A stretch of 64,000 nucleotides of DNA from Rhynchopus euleeides (taxonomy: Eukaryota > Euglenozoa > Diplonemea > Diplonemida > Diplonemidae): the NCBI GenBank assembly GCA_963210315.1, contig OY723312.1, forward strand, positions 992,001 through 1,056,000. The letters are read 5' to 3'. Shown piece by piece: positions 10,139 to 20,496 of this stretch. The notes beneath the pieces are model-generated. The model was not told the DNA's origin, did no database searches, and saw nothing but the letters and a program-made list of their open reading frames with translations. Position 1 is the stretch's first letter. Each line of letters opens with the position of its first letter. Position numbers and translations under genes: made by a program.

Positions 10139-11203
10139 ATGCAGGCACTCGGCCAAATCACGGCACTCTGCCAAAAACTGGGACAGGAAAGGCCCCCCCA
10201 ACCCCCTACCCCCCCTCCCGCCCCCCAGAACATCGTCCAGAACACTCTGTCGGAGGTGTACACGCAAGCTGCGCCGGCAAGGACCCGGGCCAGGGACGAC
10301 CACACTCTGTGGGAAGCAAAGGAACGGCTGGAAGAAGTCATGAAAGAGAGCCTGGCGGAACGCACAATCTCCACCAGGGGTGGGCTATGGAAAAGACTGG
10401 AAAGTTGGTGTGTGACAGCAGACCTCTCCCTACCCCCCTCGGAAGATGCAGCAGTTCTGTTTCTGGCGGGAATGACCCACTTGACAACAAGCACAGTCAA
10501 AAATTATGCATCGGCAATAAACGCAGTCGGTCTGCAGCAGGGGAATTGGTCCCCGCTCCCCCTTCAGGGCTATGCCAACGCACTGGCTCGTGCGACCCCC
10601 TTTTCCCCCCCGAAGCAAGCTGTCCCCGCAAAAAAGGCCGAAGTGACCCAGGCGGTGTTTGTTCTGTTCACAAGGGGGCACGAGGTGGAGGCGAACCTGT
10701 TGTTGTTTCTGTGGAAGACAGCCTGCCGCTACCGCGATGCGGCAGATCTCACGGTAAAGGATGTGAAACCCACAGCATGTGGAACACGACTCGTGGTGGA
10801 TTTTTACAGGTCAAAGGCAATCAAGACGACCCCATTTGTGGATCGCAGGTTCGCAGTTGCAGCGGGGGCGGGTTTGGAGCGTCTGATTGCGTTCGTGGTG
10901 GAGAAAAGACAGACATGCCCCTTGGAATCCCTTCTGTTCGGTGTCCCCCACTCCCAATTTCTGCGCCTTCTCCGCCAATGCCCCAACTGCCAAGAGTGGA
11001 CGCTTCATTCACCCCGACGGGGGGCCCTGCAATTTCTAGCCACACTGGCAGCCAACGGTATCCTCCCCCCCCAGGACATCCCCAGGATTGCCAGGCACAA
11101 AACCGCGAACCCCATTCTTCCCCCCACCACCATGAGATACCTCGCGAACGTGAACGAGGAGGTGGCCCTGGCCCTCTCCCCAGAGTGTTGTGCCCGTCTT
11201 TAA
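10139..11203 (+). CDS. Tyrosine recombinase of YR element 1 (unit 1)
   Basis: 354 residues, starting 23 bases after the gag stop in another frame. Residues 1-50 are a Pro-rich lead; about 55-150 fit the helical core-binding (SAM-like) domain, with TVKNYASAINAV typical of it; 165-345 fit the catalytic domain. The catalytic set is visible: Arg197 (ACRYRDAADL), His290 and Arg293 (LHSPRRGAL), His320 (IARHK) and the nucleophile Tyr334 (TMRYL). Tyrosine recombinases cut and rejoin DNA through a covalent Tyr link; in YR retrotransposons they insert the circular DNA copy. The protein sits between gag and RT, whereas in PAT and Ngaro elements the recombinase usually comes last. Confidence 0.88.
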   Translation: MQALGQITALCQKLGQERPPQPPTPPPAPQNIVQNTLSEVYTQAAPARTRARDDHTLWEAKERLEEVMKESLAERTISTRGGLWKRLESWCVTADLSLPPSEDAAVLFLAGMTHLTTSTVKNYASAINAVGLQQGNWSPLPLQGYANALARATPFSPPKQAVPAKKAEVTQAVFVLFTRGHEVEANLLLFLWKTACRYRDAADLTVKDVKPTACGTRLVVDFYRSKAIKTTPFVDRRFAVAAGAGLERLIAFVVEKRQTCPLESLLFGVPHSQFLRLLRQCPNCQEWTLHSPRRGALQFLATLAANGILPPQDIPRIARHKTANPILPPTTMRYLANVNEEVALALSPECCARL

Positions 11204-11244
11204 CGGAACTTGGTGCCCCCCCCGAGCATAGTAGCCACTCCGGC

Positions 11245-12888
11245 ATGGGAAAACGGGTGTCCAGGGGTTCCCTTCCAACCCAAGAACAACTAAAAGCCCC
11301 GTTGCATTGCAAAAAAGTCCCTATTATTTCTATTCCTGAGGTACTTCGGATGGCCAAGGGGCCAGTGCGTGAAAGGATCAGCACACTGCTGGACATGACA
11401 GCCAACCCCCAGGCCATGGCGCGGGAGGTCTCAGAGCAGAGCTGGACCCCGGCAACTGTGAAACCCAAGAGCCAGGCCTTTTCTTCTCGTTTTTCGGTGC
11501 AGCTGGAAGAGGCAGGGCTGGTGCGGAGAGCCCCGGACTTTGATTTTGGCAAGAGAAACCCTGTTCTGGCTATTTCCCCTTTCGTTGTCTTCGAAGAAAA
11601 GCAGGGGTATGGCCCACACGGGGGCCGACTGAGGCCCATCATGTGGACCAAAGACCACAACTCCCTCGCGGCAGCTTATGGATACCGCTGCCAAGTTGTT
11701 TTCCCCACCTCCCCAACAGTGTTGTCCAGGGTGGAATGCGAGTGCGCCTCCCAAAGAGACCTAGCGGCTTCCTTTTTTCAGATCCCCATTCCCGAAGAGT
11801 CTCAGAAATACTTCACATACCGTGATGACAAGGGGGAGGCATACTGCCTGACCCGTTTGCCAATGGGGGCGTCGTGGTCCCCAGAGTTGATGCACCTGAT
11901 CATGTATGCACTTTCCCACTGCTATCTCTCAACCCCCCCCACGGCGGTATTCTCTCCCTCCCCATCCACATCCACTCCGGAACTGTGCGTTGACGTGTAT
12001 GTCGACAACGTGCGGTACGCGGGCACCTGGGAGCGTGTTCGGGAGGCAACGGCGGCGTTTGACGTGGCAGCGAGACGCGCCGGCGCGACGATATCTGAGG
12101 CGAGCGACGGTGACACGGAGTACGTCTTCCTCGGGTTCGGCTTCCACTGCCGTCGAGAGGTGGGCGTTGGGCCCAAGGTGGCGAGGAAGCTGAGGGCGGC
12201 GCGGGCGGACCTGATGGCTCAGGGCGAGACGAAGCCGAGGGTTAGGCGGTGCGACTTGGAATCCTTGGGTGGTCGTCTGGTGTGGGCCTCGCCCCTGGTG
12301 GTGCAGCCTCTGGGCAGGTTTATCGACGCCATCATCGCCCTGCGCCGCAACAGCAACGCATTGAACCGTGGTGCACACCCGGACGAAGAAGTACAGCTCT
12401 CCGCGCAAACGACTGAGGCGGCGGTGCGTTGGATCGACGCTGCGCTCCAACCGAGGATGTACAAGGAGTTCACCGAGATGAGCCGAGGCCGGGGGGTAGA
12501 GATCTGGTCGGATGCTTCGGTGACGGGGTGCGGTGTTGTGGTGTCAGCAGGCGGCGCTCTTCGATCGTTTGGGCGACGCTGGACCTGGGAAGAGGCTGAC
12601 GAACTGCCGGAGGAGCAGCGGTCGACGCGGATCGCGGTGCTTGAGGCACGTGCTGTGGTCTACGGCATGGAGGAGTGTGTCGGGGAGAACGCCTGGGGTG
12701 CCAACGTGAAGTGGTACCTTGACAACACCGCGGTGATCGGGGCGCTGCAGCGCGGGTATTCTCCGGCTCGGGCACTGAACAGAGAGGTGATGCGGATCCT
12801 GGGGCTGACGTCATCATATTTCACAGCGGTGCAATGGGCCTACATCAAATCACGGGATAACCCCGCAGACAAGCCGAGCCGGAGGTAG
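11245..12888 (+). CDS. Reverse transcriptase/RNase H of YR element 1 (unit 1)
   Basis: 547 residues from ATG 11245, 41 bases after the recombinase stop. The frame is open upstream to 9853 but that part overlaps gag and YR and reads as a low-complexity shadow, so the later ATG is chosen. RT motifs: motif A Asp172 (RDLAASFFQIPIP), LTRLPMGASWSPELMH (202-217), and catalytic YVDN with Asp254 followed by Asn255 in place of the usual second Asp. RNase H: Asp423 (WSDAS), Glu467 (VLEARA), Asp493 (YLDNTA) and Asp542 (NPADKPSR) give the full acidic set. The two domains copy element RNA into DNA and remove the RNA strand. There is no methyltransferase domain after RNase H. The three element genes lie in three different frames, so RT expression needs re-initiation or frameshifting. 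Confidence 0.9.
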   Translation: MGKRVSRGSLPTQEQLKAPLHCKKVPIISIPEVLRMAKGPVRERISTLLDMTANPQAMAREVSEQSWTPATVKPKSQAFSSRFSVQLEEAGLVRRAPDFDFGKRNPVLAISPFVVFEEKQGYGPHGGRLRPIMWTKDHNSLAAAYGYRCQVVFPTSPTVLSRVECECASQRDLAASFFQIPIPEESQKYFTYRDDKGEAYCLTRLPMGASWSPELMHLIMYALSHCYLSTPPTAVFSPSPSTSTPELCVDVYVDNVRYAGTWERVREATAAFDVAARRAGATISEASDGDTEYVFLGFGFHCRREVGVGPKVARKLRAARADLMAQGETKPRVRRCDLESLGGRLVWASPLVVQPLGRFIDAIIALRRNSNALNRGAHPDEEVQLSAQTTEAAVRWIDAALQPRMYKEFTEMSRGRGVEIWSDASVTGCGVVVSAGGALRSFGRRWTWEEADELPEEQRSTRIAVLEARAVVYGMEECVGENAWGANVKWYLDNTAVIGALQRGYSPARALNREVMRILGLTSSYFTAVQWAYIKSRDNPADKPSRR

Positions 12889-12903
12889 CGCAGGGGTAGC
12901 GAA

Positions 12904-13650
12904 GGGGTGTCGTTCGGCGCTGATCGCGCGGCTCTTCCGCTGCGTCCTGCGGCGACCTGCGTCTTTGGTGACTTCAGCCGCGCGCTCAGCGTACCCCTGC
13001 GCTACGAACAGTAATGGTAACAGAAGATCGTGCTGCCCACTCCCCACTCCCCTCTCCACCACACTTGTAGGAAGGCTAAGTGCCAAGAGGGCAAGGCTTG
13101 CCCGGAATGTGTTGCTGCGTACACTTAGCCTCCCTCACACAGGAACCGATGGGGAACTCTGGCCACAGTGGGCCTGCTCACTAGTCGGAGTTCCCAAGGT
13201 TCCTGCCCCCCTCTCCCCTCGGTTCCATGCCATCTCTCCCCTTCTCTATTCGGTCACAGGAATGTTGGCTTGCAGTCCGTATAATTCTTGGGTTTTACAC
13301 ACAACCCCCCACACCTCAGGTAACGACAAGCTCCAACTTACTTTCTCCCACGGACTGCGCAAAGCCTTTCTCTTTTTCCCTTCCCTCCCACCCGGGGTGT
13401 CGTTCGGCGCTGATCGCGCGGCTCTTCCGCTGCGTCCTGCGGCGACCTGCGTCTTTGGTGACTTCAGCCGCGCGCTCAGCGTACCCCTGCGCTACGAACA
13501 GTAATGGTAACAGAAGATCGTGCTGCCCACTCCCCACTCCCCTCTCCACCACACTTGTAGGAAGGCTAAGTGCCAAGAGGGCAAGGCTTGCCCGGAATGT
13601 GTTGCTGCGTACACTTAGCCTCCCTCACACAGGAACCGATGGGGAACTCT
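12904..13650 (+). repeat. Split direct repeats B1-A2-B2 (element 1, unit 1)
   Basis: B1 (12904-13160) and B2 (13394-13650) are identical 257-bp direct repeats beginning GGGGTGTCGTTCGGCGC and ending GGGGAACTCT. Between them lies A2 (13160-13377), a copy of the left terminal repeat A1, then 16 bp of pyrimidine-rich filler. The B1/A2 border (GAACTCTGGCC) is what a circularised element would have at its head-to-tail joint, which is how such elements are thought to rebuild their ends. Confidence 0.88.
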
Positions 13651-13698
13651 GATCCGGAAGTGCATTGCGGGCATGGCGGGTATGAGGCAGGACATCGT

Positions 13699-14348
13699 CA
13701 GTGTCTGGACAGCACTCCTGGGCTCGGCCCAGGGACTGGACATCACTCCCTGGCTCGGCCCAGTGTCTGGACAGCACTCCTGGGCTCGGCCCAGGGACTG
13801 GACATCACTCCCTGGCTCGGCCCAGTGTCTGGACAGCACTCCTGGGCTCGGCCCAGGGTCTGGACACCACTCCTGGGCTCGGCCCAGTGTCTGGACACCA
13901 CTCCCTGGCTCGGCCCAGGGACTGGACAGCACTCCTGAGCTCGGCCCAGTGTCTGGACAGCACTCCTGGGCTCGGCCCAGGGTCTGGACACCACTCCCTG
14001 GCTCGGCCCAGGGTCTGGACATCACTCCCTGGCTCGGCCCAGGGTCTGGACATCACTCCTGGGCTCGGCCCAGGGTCTGGACAGCACTCCTGGGCTCGGC
14101 CCAGGGACTGGACAGCACTCCTGAGCTCGGCCCAGTGCCTGGACAGCACTCCTGGGCTCGGCCCAGGGACTGGACAGCACTCCTGAGCTCGGCCCAGTGC
14201 CTGGACAGCACTCCTGGGCTCGGCCCAGGGTCTGGACACCACTCCCTGGCTCGGCCCAGGGTCTGGACATCACTCCTGGGCTCGGCCCAGTGTCTGGACA
14301 CGACTCGTCGGCTCGGCCCAGTGGGTCGAGCCCAGGAGTGATGTCCAG
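13699..14348. repeat. 31-bp minisatellite B (unit 2)
   Basis: Same variant order and terminal inverted copy as in unit 1. Confidence 0.95.
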
Positions 14349-15048
14349 ACACTGTCTGGACGGGAAGCTCCCCGCAGTGAGTGGTCGGGGGCCGTGGCCA
14401 CGACCTCGGGGTGATGTCCAGCCGAGCAGAACGTGGCGCCCGGAGTACCGAGTGTTTGCTCCACTCAGAGGGGGTTCGATGCAGGACCCCTTCCCAGTCA
14501 TGATCTCCTCAGTGCCTCCATCGATCCCCTCCGTCAGGGATCTTGCTGTGTGTAACATTAGCACAAGACCTAAACCCGCATCGCGTACCCATCCTTCGAA
14601 ACCGTGCGATGTGCAATGTTGTGTTCATGTAGCTAGCTCGGAGAGTGTCTTAGCGAGCCCGCAAGGCTAGCTATATTTGCACCGTCCAACCAAATCTTGC
14701 TCAGCTTCGACTTGGCGCCGAGAGAGTTACGAGCGCTGCCCATAGAATCAGGTGTGCCGGGCGTGTGTGTCTTTATCAACACACGCAGACTCCTGCATAC
14801 AGTAGACGGCCTACAGGCGAGGCGGAGTGTGACCTACTGTTGGGGGTGGTGAACTGGTCTGCGACGTCATCCTGCTGGTGTGCGACGTCTCCACCTCCTG
14901 CGGCACAGGGGGCCTTGTGATCTGGAGCGCTGGGGCAGCGCGGTGCAATGTCGGAGTGCGGACGGGCCAAGTCCCCCTGCTCCTGTGCATGCAGCGCAGA
15001 TTTCTTGTTGCTGCGGTCCAGACAGCGGGCCGAGACCGGATGTGATGT

Positions 15049-15197
15049 CGGCCCACCCTCGGGACATCACTGCCTGGCTCGGCCCACCCTCTGGACAGGA
15101 CTGCGTGGCTCGGCCCATTCTCGGGACAGCACTGCCTAGCTCGGCCCACCCTCGGGACAGCACTGTCTGGCTCGGCCCGTTCTCGGGACAGCACTGT
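15049..15197. repeat. 31-bp minisatellite C, short block (unit 2)
   Basis: 4.8 copies, cut at the same base as in unit 1. Confidence 0.95.
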
Positions 15198-15279
15198 CAA
15201 CTTACTTTCTCCCACGGACTGCGCAAAGCCTTTCTCTTTTTACACTTCAGAGAAGCAGTCCGTGGGAGAAGCTCTTAAA

Positions 15280-16263
15280 ATGGAAGCGGTTACACAGATG
15301 CTCGACAGGCTCCACCAGCGCGGAGTGACCGAGATTGTGTACGAGGTCAGAGCATCCCCACAGGATGGCGACGAAATTGGGGGAGAGTACTCTCGCCACG
15401 CGGGGGTGCTGCGAAAAAATGAGGACAACACGTACACCATCCTCTACACCCTGCCGTTAGAGGAACTCGATGAAGTCGAGCCCACGGGGTTGCAAGAATG
15501 CACCATCCCCGTGGTGGGGTTTGACTACGCCAACCTCAGATCGGTGCATGAATACGCGAGGAAGCAGACCAAGGCACAACTCGACCTCATGAGAGAGTCG
15601 GTACTAGACCTCGCCAAGGCGGTCCGCGAAGGCGCCAAGCAGGCGGGGACTGGGGGGAAAGCGGGAGGTGAGGCCGGGGCGGCACAGGCGCAACCGGAGG
15701 GGAGCAGCCCCCCTACCCAGGACCCCCCCAAGCTCCCGACAATCGGGAACCTGCAGTCGGCCCTCAGCCTGCCCAACATGAGGCCGGCTTGCGTCTCCCA
15801 GTGGCAGGGGTTTTTGAAGGCAGGAGGGGTGGCAGCGGCGCGGGAGATGATCCGAGACCTGAGGCTGCAGTTCGGGACATCGAACAAGGTGACCCACCTG
15901 AGCACGTGGGTCGCCCTCGCGCAGGAGGCTGCTGAGCGGGGGTTCTGGTCCACCACCGTGACCCAGATGGGGAACCAGCTGCTGCACGAGCTGGTGGTGA
16001 ATGAGGCGTGGAAACAACACAGGATCCCCCGGGCGCAGGTGGAGGCGGAGATGCGGACGGCCGACACGGAAGCATCCGCTGCTGACCGGGCCATCGCCAA
16101 GCTGGCGGGGCGTGCACGCACGACGAAGGGGGGAAAGGGGGGCAACGGTGGCCCTCCCCAGTCTTTTCCCCCCCCGAATCGGTATTCCCCCTACCCCCAC
16201 CACACATTTCAGGGAAAGGGGGGAAAGGGGGGGAAACCCCGGGGCAACACCAACTGGAATTAA
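15280..16263 (+). CDS. Gag-like protein of YR element 1 (unit 2)
   Basis: 327 residues, identical to the unit 1 protein. Confidence 0.75.
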   Translation: MEAVTQMLDRLHQRGVTEIVYEVRASPQDGDEIGGEYSRHAGVLRKNEDNTYTILYTLPLEELDEVEPTGLQECTIPVVGFDYANLRSVHEYARKQTKAQLDLMRESVLDLAKAVREGAKQAGTGGKAGGEAGAAQAQPEGSSPPTQDPPKLPTIGNLQSALSLPNMRPACVSQWQGFLKAGGVAAAREMIRDLRLQFGTSNKVTHLSTWVALAQEAAERGFWSTTVTQMGNQLLHELVVNEAWKQHRIPRAQVEAEMRTADTEASAADRAIAKLAGRARTTKGGKGGNGGPPQSFPPPNRYSPYPHHTFQGKGGKGGKPRGNTNWN

Positions 16264-16286
16264 CACCGGCACTCGGCCAGGACATC

Positions 16287-17351
16287 ATGCAGGCACTCGG
16301 CCAAATCACGGCACTCTGCCAAAAACTGGGACAGGAAAGGCCCCCCCAACCCCCTACCCCCCCTCCCGCCCCCCAGAACATCGTCCAGAACACTCTGTCG
16401 GAGGTGTACACGCAAGCTGCGCCGGCAAGGACCCGGGCCAGGGACGACCACACTCTGTGGGAAGCAAAGGAACGGCTGGAAGAAGTCATGAAAGAGAGCC
16501 TGGCGGAACGCACAATCTCCACCAGGGGTGGGCTATGGAAAAGACTGGAAAGTTGGTGTGTGACAGCAGACCTCTCCCTACCCCCCTCGGAAGATGCAGC
16601 AGTTCTGTTTCTGGCGGGAATGACCCACTTGACAACAAGCACAGTCAAAAATTATGCATCGGCAATAAACGCAGTCGGTCTGCAGCAGGGGAATTGGTCC
16701 CCGCTCCCCCTTCAGGGCTATGCCAACGCACTGGCTCGTGCGACCCCCTTTTCCCCCCCGAAGCAAGCTGTCCCCGCAAAAAAGGCCGAAGTGACCCAGG
16801 CGGTGTTTGTTCTGTTCACAAGGGGGCACGAGGTGGAGGCGAACCTGTTGTTGTTTCTGTGGAAGACAGCCTGCCGCTACCGCGATGCGGCAGATCTCAC
16901 GGTAAAGGATGTGAAACCCACAGCATGTGGAACACGACTCGTGGTGGATTTTTACAGGTCAAAGGCAATCAAGACGACCCCATTTGTGGATCGCAGGTTC
17001 GCAGTTGCAGCGGGGGCGGGTTTGGAGCGTCTGATTGCGTTCGTGGTGGAGAAAAGACAGACATGCCCCTTGGAATCCCTTCTGTTCGGTGTCCCCCACT
17101 CCCAATTTCTGCGCCTTCTCCGCCAATGCCCCAACTGCCAAGAGTGGACGCTTCATTCACCCCGACGGGGGGCCCTGCAATTTCTAGCCACACTGGCAGC
17201 CAACGGTATCCTCCCCCCCCAGGACATCCCCAGGATTGCCAGGCACAAAACCGCGAACCCCATTCTTCCCCCCACCACCATGAGATACCTCGCGAACGTG
17301 AACGAGGAGGTGGCCCTGGCCCTCTCCCCAGAGTGTTGTGCCCGTCTTTAA
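16287..17351 (+). CDS. Tyrosine recombinase of YR element 1 (unit 2)
   Basis: 354 residues, identical to the unit 1 protein; catalytic Arg, His-x-x-Arg, His and Tyr all kept. Confidence 0.88.
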   Translation: MQALGQITALCQKLGQERPPQPPTPPPAPQNIVQNTLSEVYTQAAPARTRARDDHTLWEAKERLEEVMKESLAERTISTRGGLWKRLESWCVTADLSLPPSEDAAVLFLAGMTHLTTSTVKNYASAINAVGLQQGNWSPLPLQGYANALARATPFSPPKQAVPAKKAEVTQAVFVLFTRGHEVEANLLLFLWKTACRYRDAADLTVKDVKPTACGTRLVVDFYRSKAIKTTPFVDRRFAVAAGAGLERLIAFVVEKRQTCPLESLLFGVPHSQFLRLLRQCPNCQEWTLHSPRRGALQFLATLAANGILPPQDIPRIARHKTANPILPPTTMRYLANVNEEVALALSPECCARL

Positions 17352-17392
17352 CGGAACTTGGTGCCCCCCCCGAGCATAGTAGCCACTCCGGC

Positions 17393-19036
17393 ATGGGAAA
17401 ACGGGTGTCCAGGGGTTCCCTTCCAACCCAAGAACAACTAAAAGCCCCGTTGCATTGCAAAAAAGTCCCTATTATTTCTATTCCTGAGGTACTTCGGATG
17501 GCCAAGGGGCCAGTGCGTGAAAGGATCAGCACACTGCTGGACATGACAGCCAACCCCCAGGCCATGGCGCGGGAGGTCTCAGAGCAGAGCTGGACCCCGG
17601 CAACTGTGAAACCCAAGAGCCAGGCCTTTTCTTCTCGTTTTTCGGTGCAGCTGGAAGAGGCAGGGCTGGTGCGGAGAGCCCCGGACTTTGATTTTGGCAA
17701 GAGAAACCCTGTTCTGGCTATTTCCCCTTTCGTTGTCTTCGAAGAAAAGCAGGGGTATGGCCCACACGGGGGCCGACTGAGGCCCATCATGTGGACCAAA
17801 GACCACAACTCCCTCGCGGCAGCTTATGGATACCGCTGCCAAGTTGTTTTCCCCACCTCCCCAACAGTGTTGTCCAGGGTGGAATGCGAGTGCGCCTCCC
17901 AAAGAGACCTAGCGGCTTCCTTTTTTCAGATCCCCATTCCCGAAGAGTCTCAGAAATACTTCACATACCGTGATGACAAGGGGGAGGCATACTGCCTGAC
18001 CCGTTTGCCAATGGGGGCGTCGTGGTCCCCAGAGTTGATGCACCTGATCATGTATGCACTTTCCCACTGCTATCTCTCAACCCCCCCCACGGCGGTATTC
18101 TCTCCCTCCCCATCCACATCCACTCCGGAACTGTGCGTTGACGTGTATGTCGACAACGTGCGGTACGCGGGCACCTGGGAGCGTGTTCGGGAGGCAACGG
18201 CGGCGTTTGACGTGGCAGCGAGACGCGCCGGCGCGACGATATCTGAGGCGAGCGACGGTGACACGGAGTACGTCTTCCTCGGGTTCGGCTTCCACTGCCG
18301 TCGAGAGGTGGGCGTTGGGCCCAAGGTGGCGAGGAAGCTGAGGGCGGCGCGGGCGGACCTGATGGCTCAGGGCGAGACGAAGCCGAGGGTTAGGCGGTGC
18401 GACTTGGAATCCTTGGGTGGTCGTCTGGTGTGGGCCTCGCCCCTGGTGGTGCAGCCTCTGGGCAGGTTTATCGACGCCATCATCGCCCTGCGCCGCAACA
18501 GCAACGCATTGAACCGTGGTGCACACCCGGACGAAGAAGTACAGCTCTCCGCGCAAACGACTGAGGCGGCGGTGCGTTGGATCGACGCTGCGCTCCAACC
18601 GAGGATGTACAAGGAGTTCACCGAGATGAGCCGAGGCCGGGGGGTAGAGATCTGGTCGGATGCTTCGGTGACGGGGTGCGGTGTTGTGGTGTCAGCAGGC
18701 GGCGCTCTTCGATCGTTTGGGCGACGCTGGACCTGGGAAGAGGCTGACGAACTGCCGGAGGAGCAGCGGTCGACGCGGATCGCGGTGCTTGAGGCACGTG
18801 CTGTGGTCTACGGCATGGAGGAGTGTGTCGGGGAGAACGCCTGGGGTGCCAACGTGAAGTGGTACCTTGACAACACCGCGGTGATCGGGGCGCTGCAGCG
18901 CGGGTATTCTCCGGCTCGGGCACTGAACAGAGAGGTGATGCGGATCCTGGGGCTGACGTCATCATATTTCACAGCGGTGCAATGGGCCTACATCAAATCA
19001 CGGGATAACCCCGCAGACAAGCCGAGCCGGAGGTAG
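17393..19036 (+). CDS. Reverse transcriptase/RNase H of YR element 1 (unit 2)
   Basis: 547 residues, identical to the unit 1 protein, including the YVDN active-site variant. Confidence 0.9.
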   Translation: MGKRVSRGSLPTQEQLKAPLHCKKVPIISIPEVLRMAKGPVRERISTLLDMTANPQAMAREVSEQSWTPATVKPKSQAFSSRFSVQLEEAGLVRRAPDFDFGKRNPVLAISPFVVFEEKQGYGPHGGRLRPIMWTKDHNSLAAAYGYRCQVVFPTSPTVLSRVECECASQRDLAASFFQIPIPEESQKYFTYRDDKGEAYCLTRLPMGASWSPELMHLIMYALSHCYLSTPPTAVFSPSPSTSTPELCVDVYVDNVRYAGTWERVREATAAFDVAARRAGATISEASDGDTEYVFLGFGFHCRREVGVGPKVARKLRAARADLMAQGETKPRVRRCDLESLGGRLVWASPLVVQPLGRFIDAIIALRRNSNALNRGAHPDEEVQLSAQTTEAAVRWIDAALQPRMYKEFTEMSRGRGVEIWSDASVTGCGVVVSAGGALRSFGRRWTWEEADELPEEQRSTRIAVLEARAVVYGMEECVGENAWGANVKWYLDNTAVIGALQRGYSPARALNREVMRILGLTSSYFTAVQWAYIKSRDNPADKPSRR

Positions 19037-19051
19037 CGCAGGGGTAGCGAA

Positions 19052-19798
19052 GGGGTGTCGTTCGGCGCTGATCGCGCGGCTCTTCCGCTGCGTCCTGCGG
19101 CGACCTGCGTCTTTGGTGACTTCAGCCGCGCGCTCAGCGTACCCCTGCGCTACGAACAGTAATGGTAACAGAAGATCGTGCTGCCCACTCCCCACTCCCC
19201 TCTCCACCACACTTGTAGGAAGGCTAAGTGCCAAGAGGGCAAGGCTTGCCCGGAATGTGTTGCTGCGTACACTTAGCCTCCCTCACACAGGAACCGATGG
19301 GGAACTCTGGCCACAGTGGGCCTGCTCACTAGTCGGAGTTCCCAAGGTTCCTGCCCCCCTCTCCCCTCGGTTCCATGCCATCTCTCCCCTTCTCTATTCG
19401 GTCACAGGAATGTTGGCTTGCAGTCCGTATAATTCTTGGGTTTTACACACAACCCCCCACACCTCAGGTAACGACAAGCTCCAACTTACTTTCTCCCACG
19501 GACTGCGCAAAGCCTTTCTCTTTTTCCCTTCCCTCCCACCCGGGGTGTCGTTCGGCGCTGATCGCGCGGCTCTTCCGCTGCGTCCTGCGGCGACCTGCGT
19601 CTTTGGTGACTTCAGCCGCGCGCTCAGCGTACCCCTGCGCTACGAACAGTAATGGTAACAGAAGATCGTGCTGCCCACTCCCCACTCCCCTCTCCACCAC
19701 ACTTGTAGGAAGGCTAAGTGCCAAGAGGGCAAGGCTTGCCCGGAATGTGTTGCTGCGTACACTTAGCCTCCCTCACACAGGAACCGATGGGGAACTCT
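19052..19798 (+). repeat. Split direct repeats B1-A2-B2 (unit 2)
   Basis: B1 19052-19308, A2 19308-19525, B2 19542-19798. Confidence 0.88.
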
Positions 19799-19846
19799 GA
19801 TCCGGAAGTGCATTGCGGGCATGGCGGGTATGAGGCAGGACATCGT

Positions 19847-20496
19847 CAGTGTCTGGACAGCACTCCTGGGCTCGGCCCAGGGACTGGACATCACTCCCTG
19901 GCTCGGCCCAGTGTCTGGACAGCACTCCTGGGCTCGGCCCAGGGACTGGACATCACTCCCTGGCTCGGCCCAGTGTCTGGACAGCACTCCTGGGCTCGGC
20001 CCAGGGTCTGGACACCACTCCTGGGCTCGGCCCAGTGTCTGGACACCACTCCCTGGCTCGGCCCAGGGACTGGACAGCACTCCTGAGCTCGGCCCAGTGT
20101 CTGGACAGCACTCCTGGGCTCGGCCCAGGGTCTGGACACCACTCCCTGGCTCGGCCCAGGGTCTGGACATCACTCCCTGGCTCGGCCCAGGGTCTGGACA
20201 TCACTCCTGGGCTCGGCCCAGGGTCTGGACAGCACTCCTGGGCTCGGCCCAGGGACTGGACAGCACTCCTGAGCTCGGCCCAGTGCCTGGACAGCACTCC
20301 TGGGCTCGGCCCAGGGACTGGACAGCACTCCTGAGCTCGGCCCAGTGCCTGGACAGCACTCCTGGGCTCGGCCCAGGGTCTGGACACCACTCCCTGGCTC
20401 GGCCCAGGGTCTGGACATCACTCCTGGGCTCGGCCCAGTGTCTGGACACGACTCGTCGGCTCGGCCCAGTGGGTCGAGCCCAGGAGTGATGTCCAG
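19847..20496. repeat. 31-bp minisatellite B (unit 3)
   Basis: As in unit 1. Confidence 0.95.

Larger units (their letters stand above)
7503..13650 (+). repeat. Tandem array unit 1 (6148 bp)
   Basis: First of five units of exactly 6148 bp. Order: cyclase stub, minisatellite B, spacer, minisatellite C, YR element 1. The left edge is defined by comparison: in later units the sequence GATCCGGAAG follows directly on the right end of the preceding element, whereas here it continues leftward without a break into cyclase coding sequence. So unit 1 shows the uninterrupted host arrangement at its left edge. Confidence 0.95.
9050..13650 (+). mobile_element. YR retrotransposon, element 1 (unit 1)
   Basis: A tyrosine-recombinase retrotransposon with gag, YR and RT/RNase H genes in that order on one strand, followed by split direct repeats B1-A2-B2. 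Its left repeat A1 is cut down to the last 44 bp (9050-9093, identical to 13334-13377); the full 218-bp A1 is kept in the deletion derivatives on the left. The A1-ORFs-B1-A2-B2 layout is the signature of PAT/Ngaro-type YR elements. No methyltransferase domain, integrase or LTRs are seen. All three genes are intact, but the shortened A1 may affect mobility. Confidence 0.88.
13651..19798 (+). repeat. Tandem array unit 2 (6148 bp)
   Basis: Identical to unit 1 wherever compared, including every long translated frame and the minisatellite variants. Starts directly after B2 of unit 1 with the cyclase stub GATCCGGAAG; the spacer lies at 14349-15048. Confidence 0.95.
15198..19798 (+). mobile_element. 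YR retrotransposon, element 1 (unit 2)
   Basis: Full copy with shortened A1 at 15198-15241, leader hairpin at 15207-15270, three intact genes and B1-A2-B2. Confidence 0.88.

Noticed and set aside
9853..11244. Upstream 464 codons of the 1011-codon frame in each array unit
   Set aside because: It overlaps gag and the whole recombinase gene in another frame, is low-complexity Pro/Gly/Arg sequence, and has no domain. RT similarity begins after ATG 11245.
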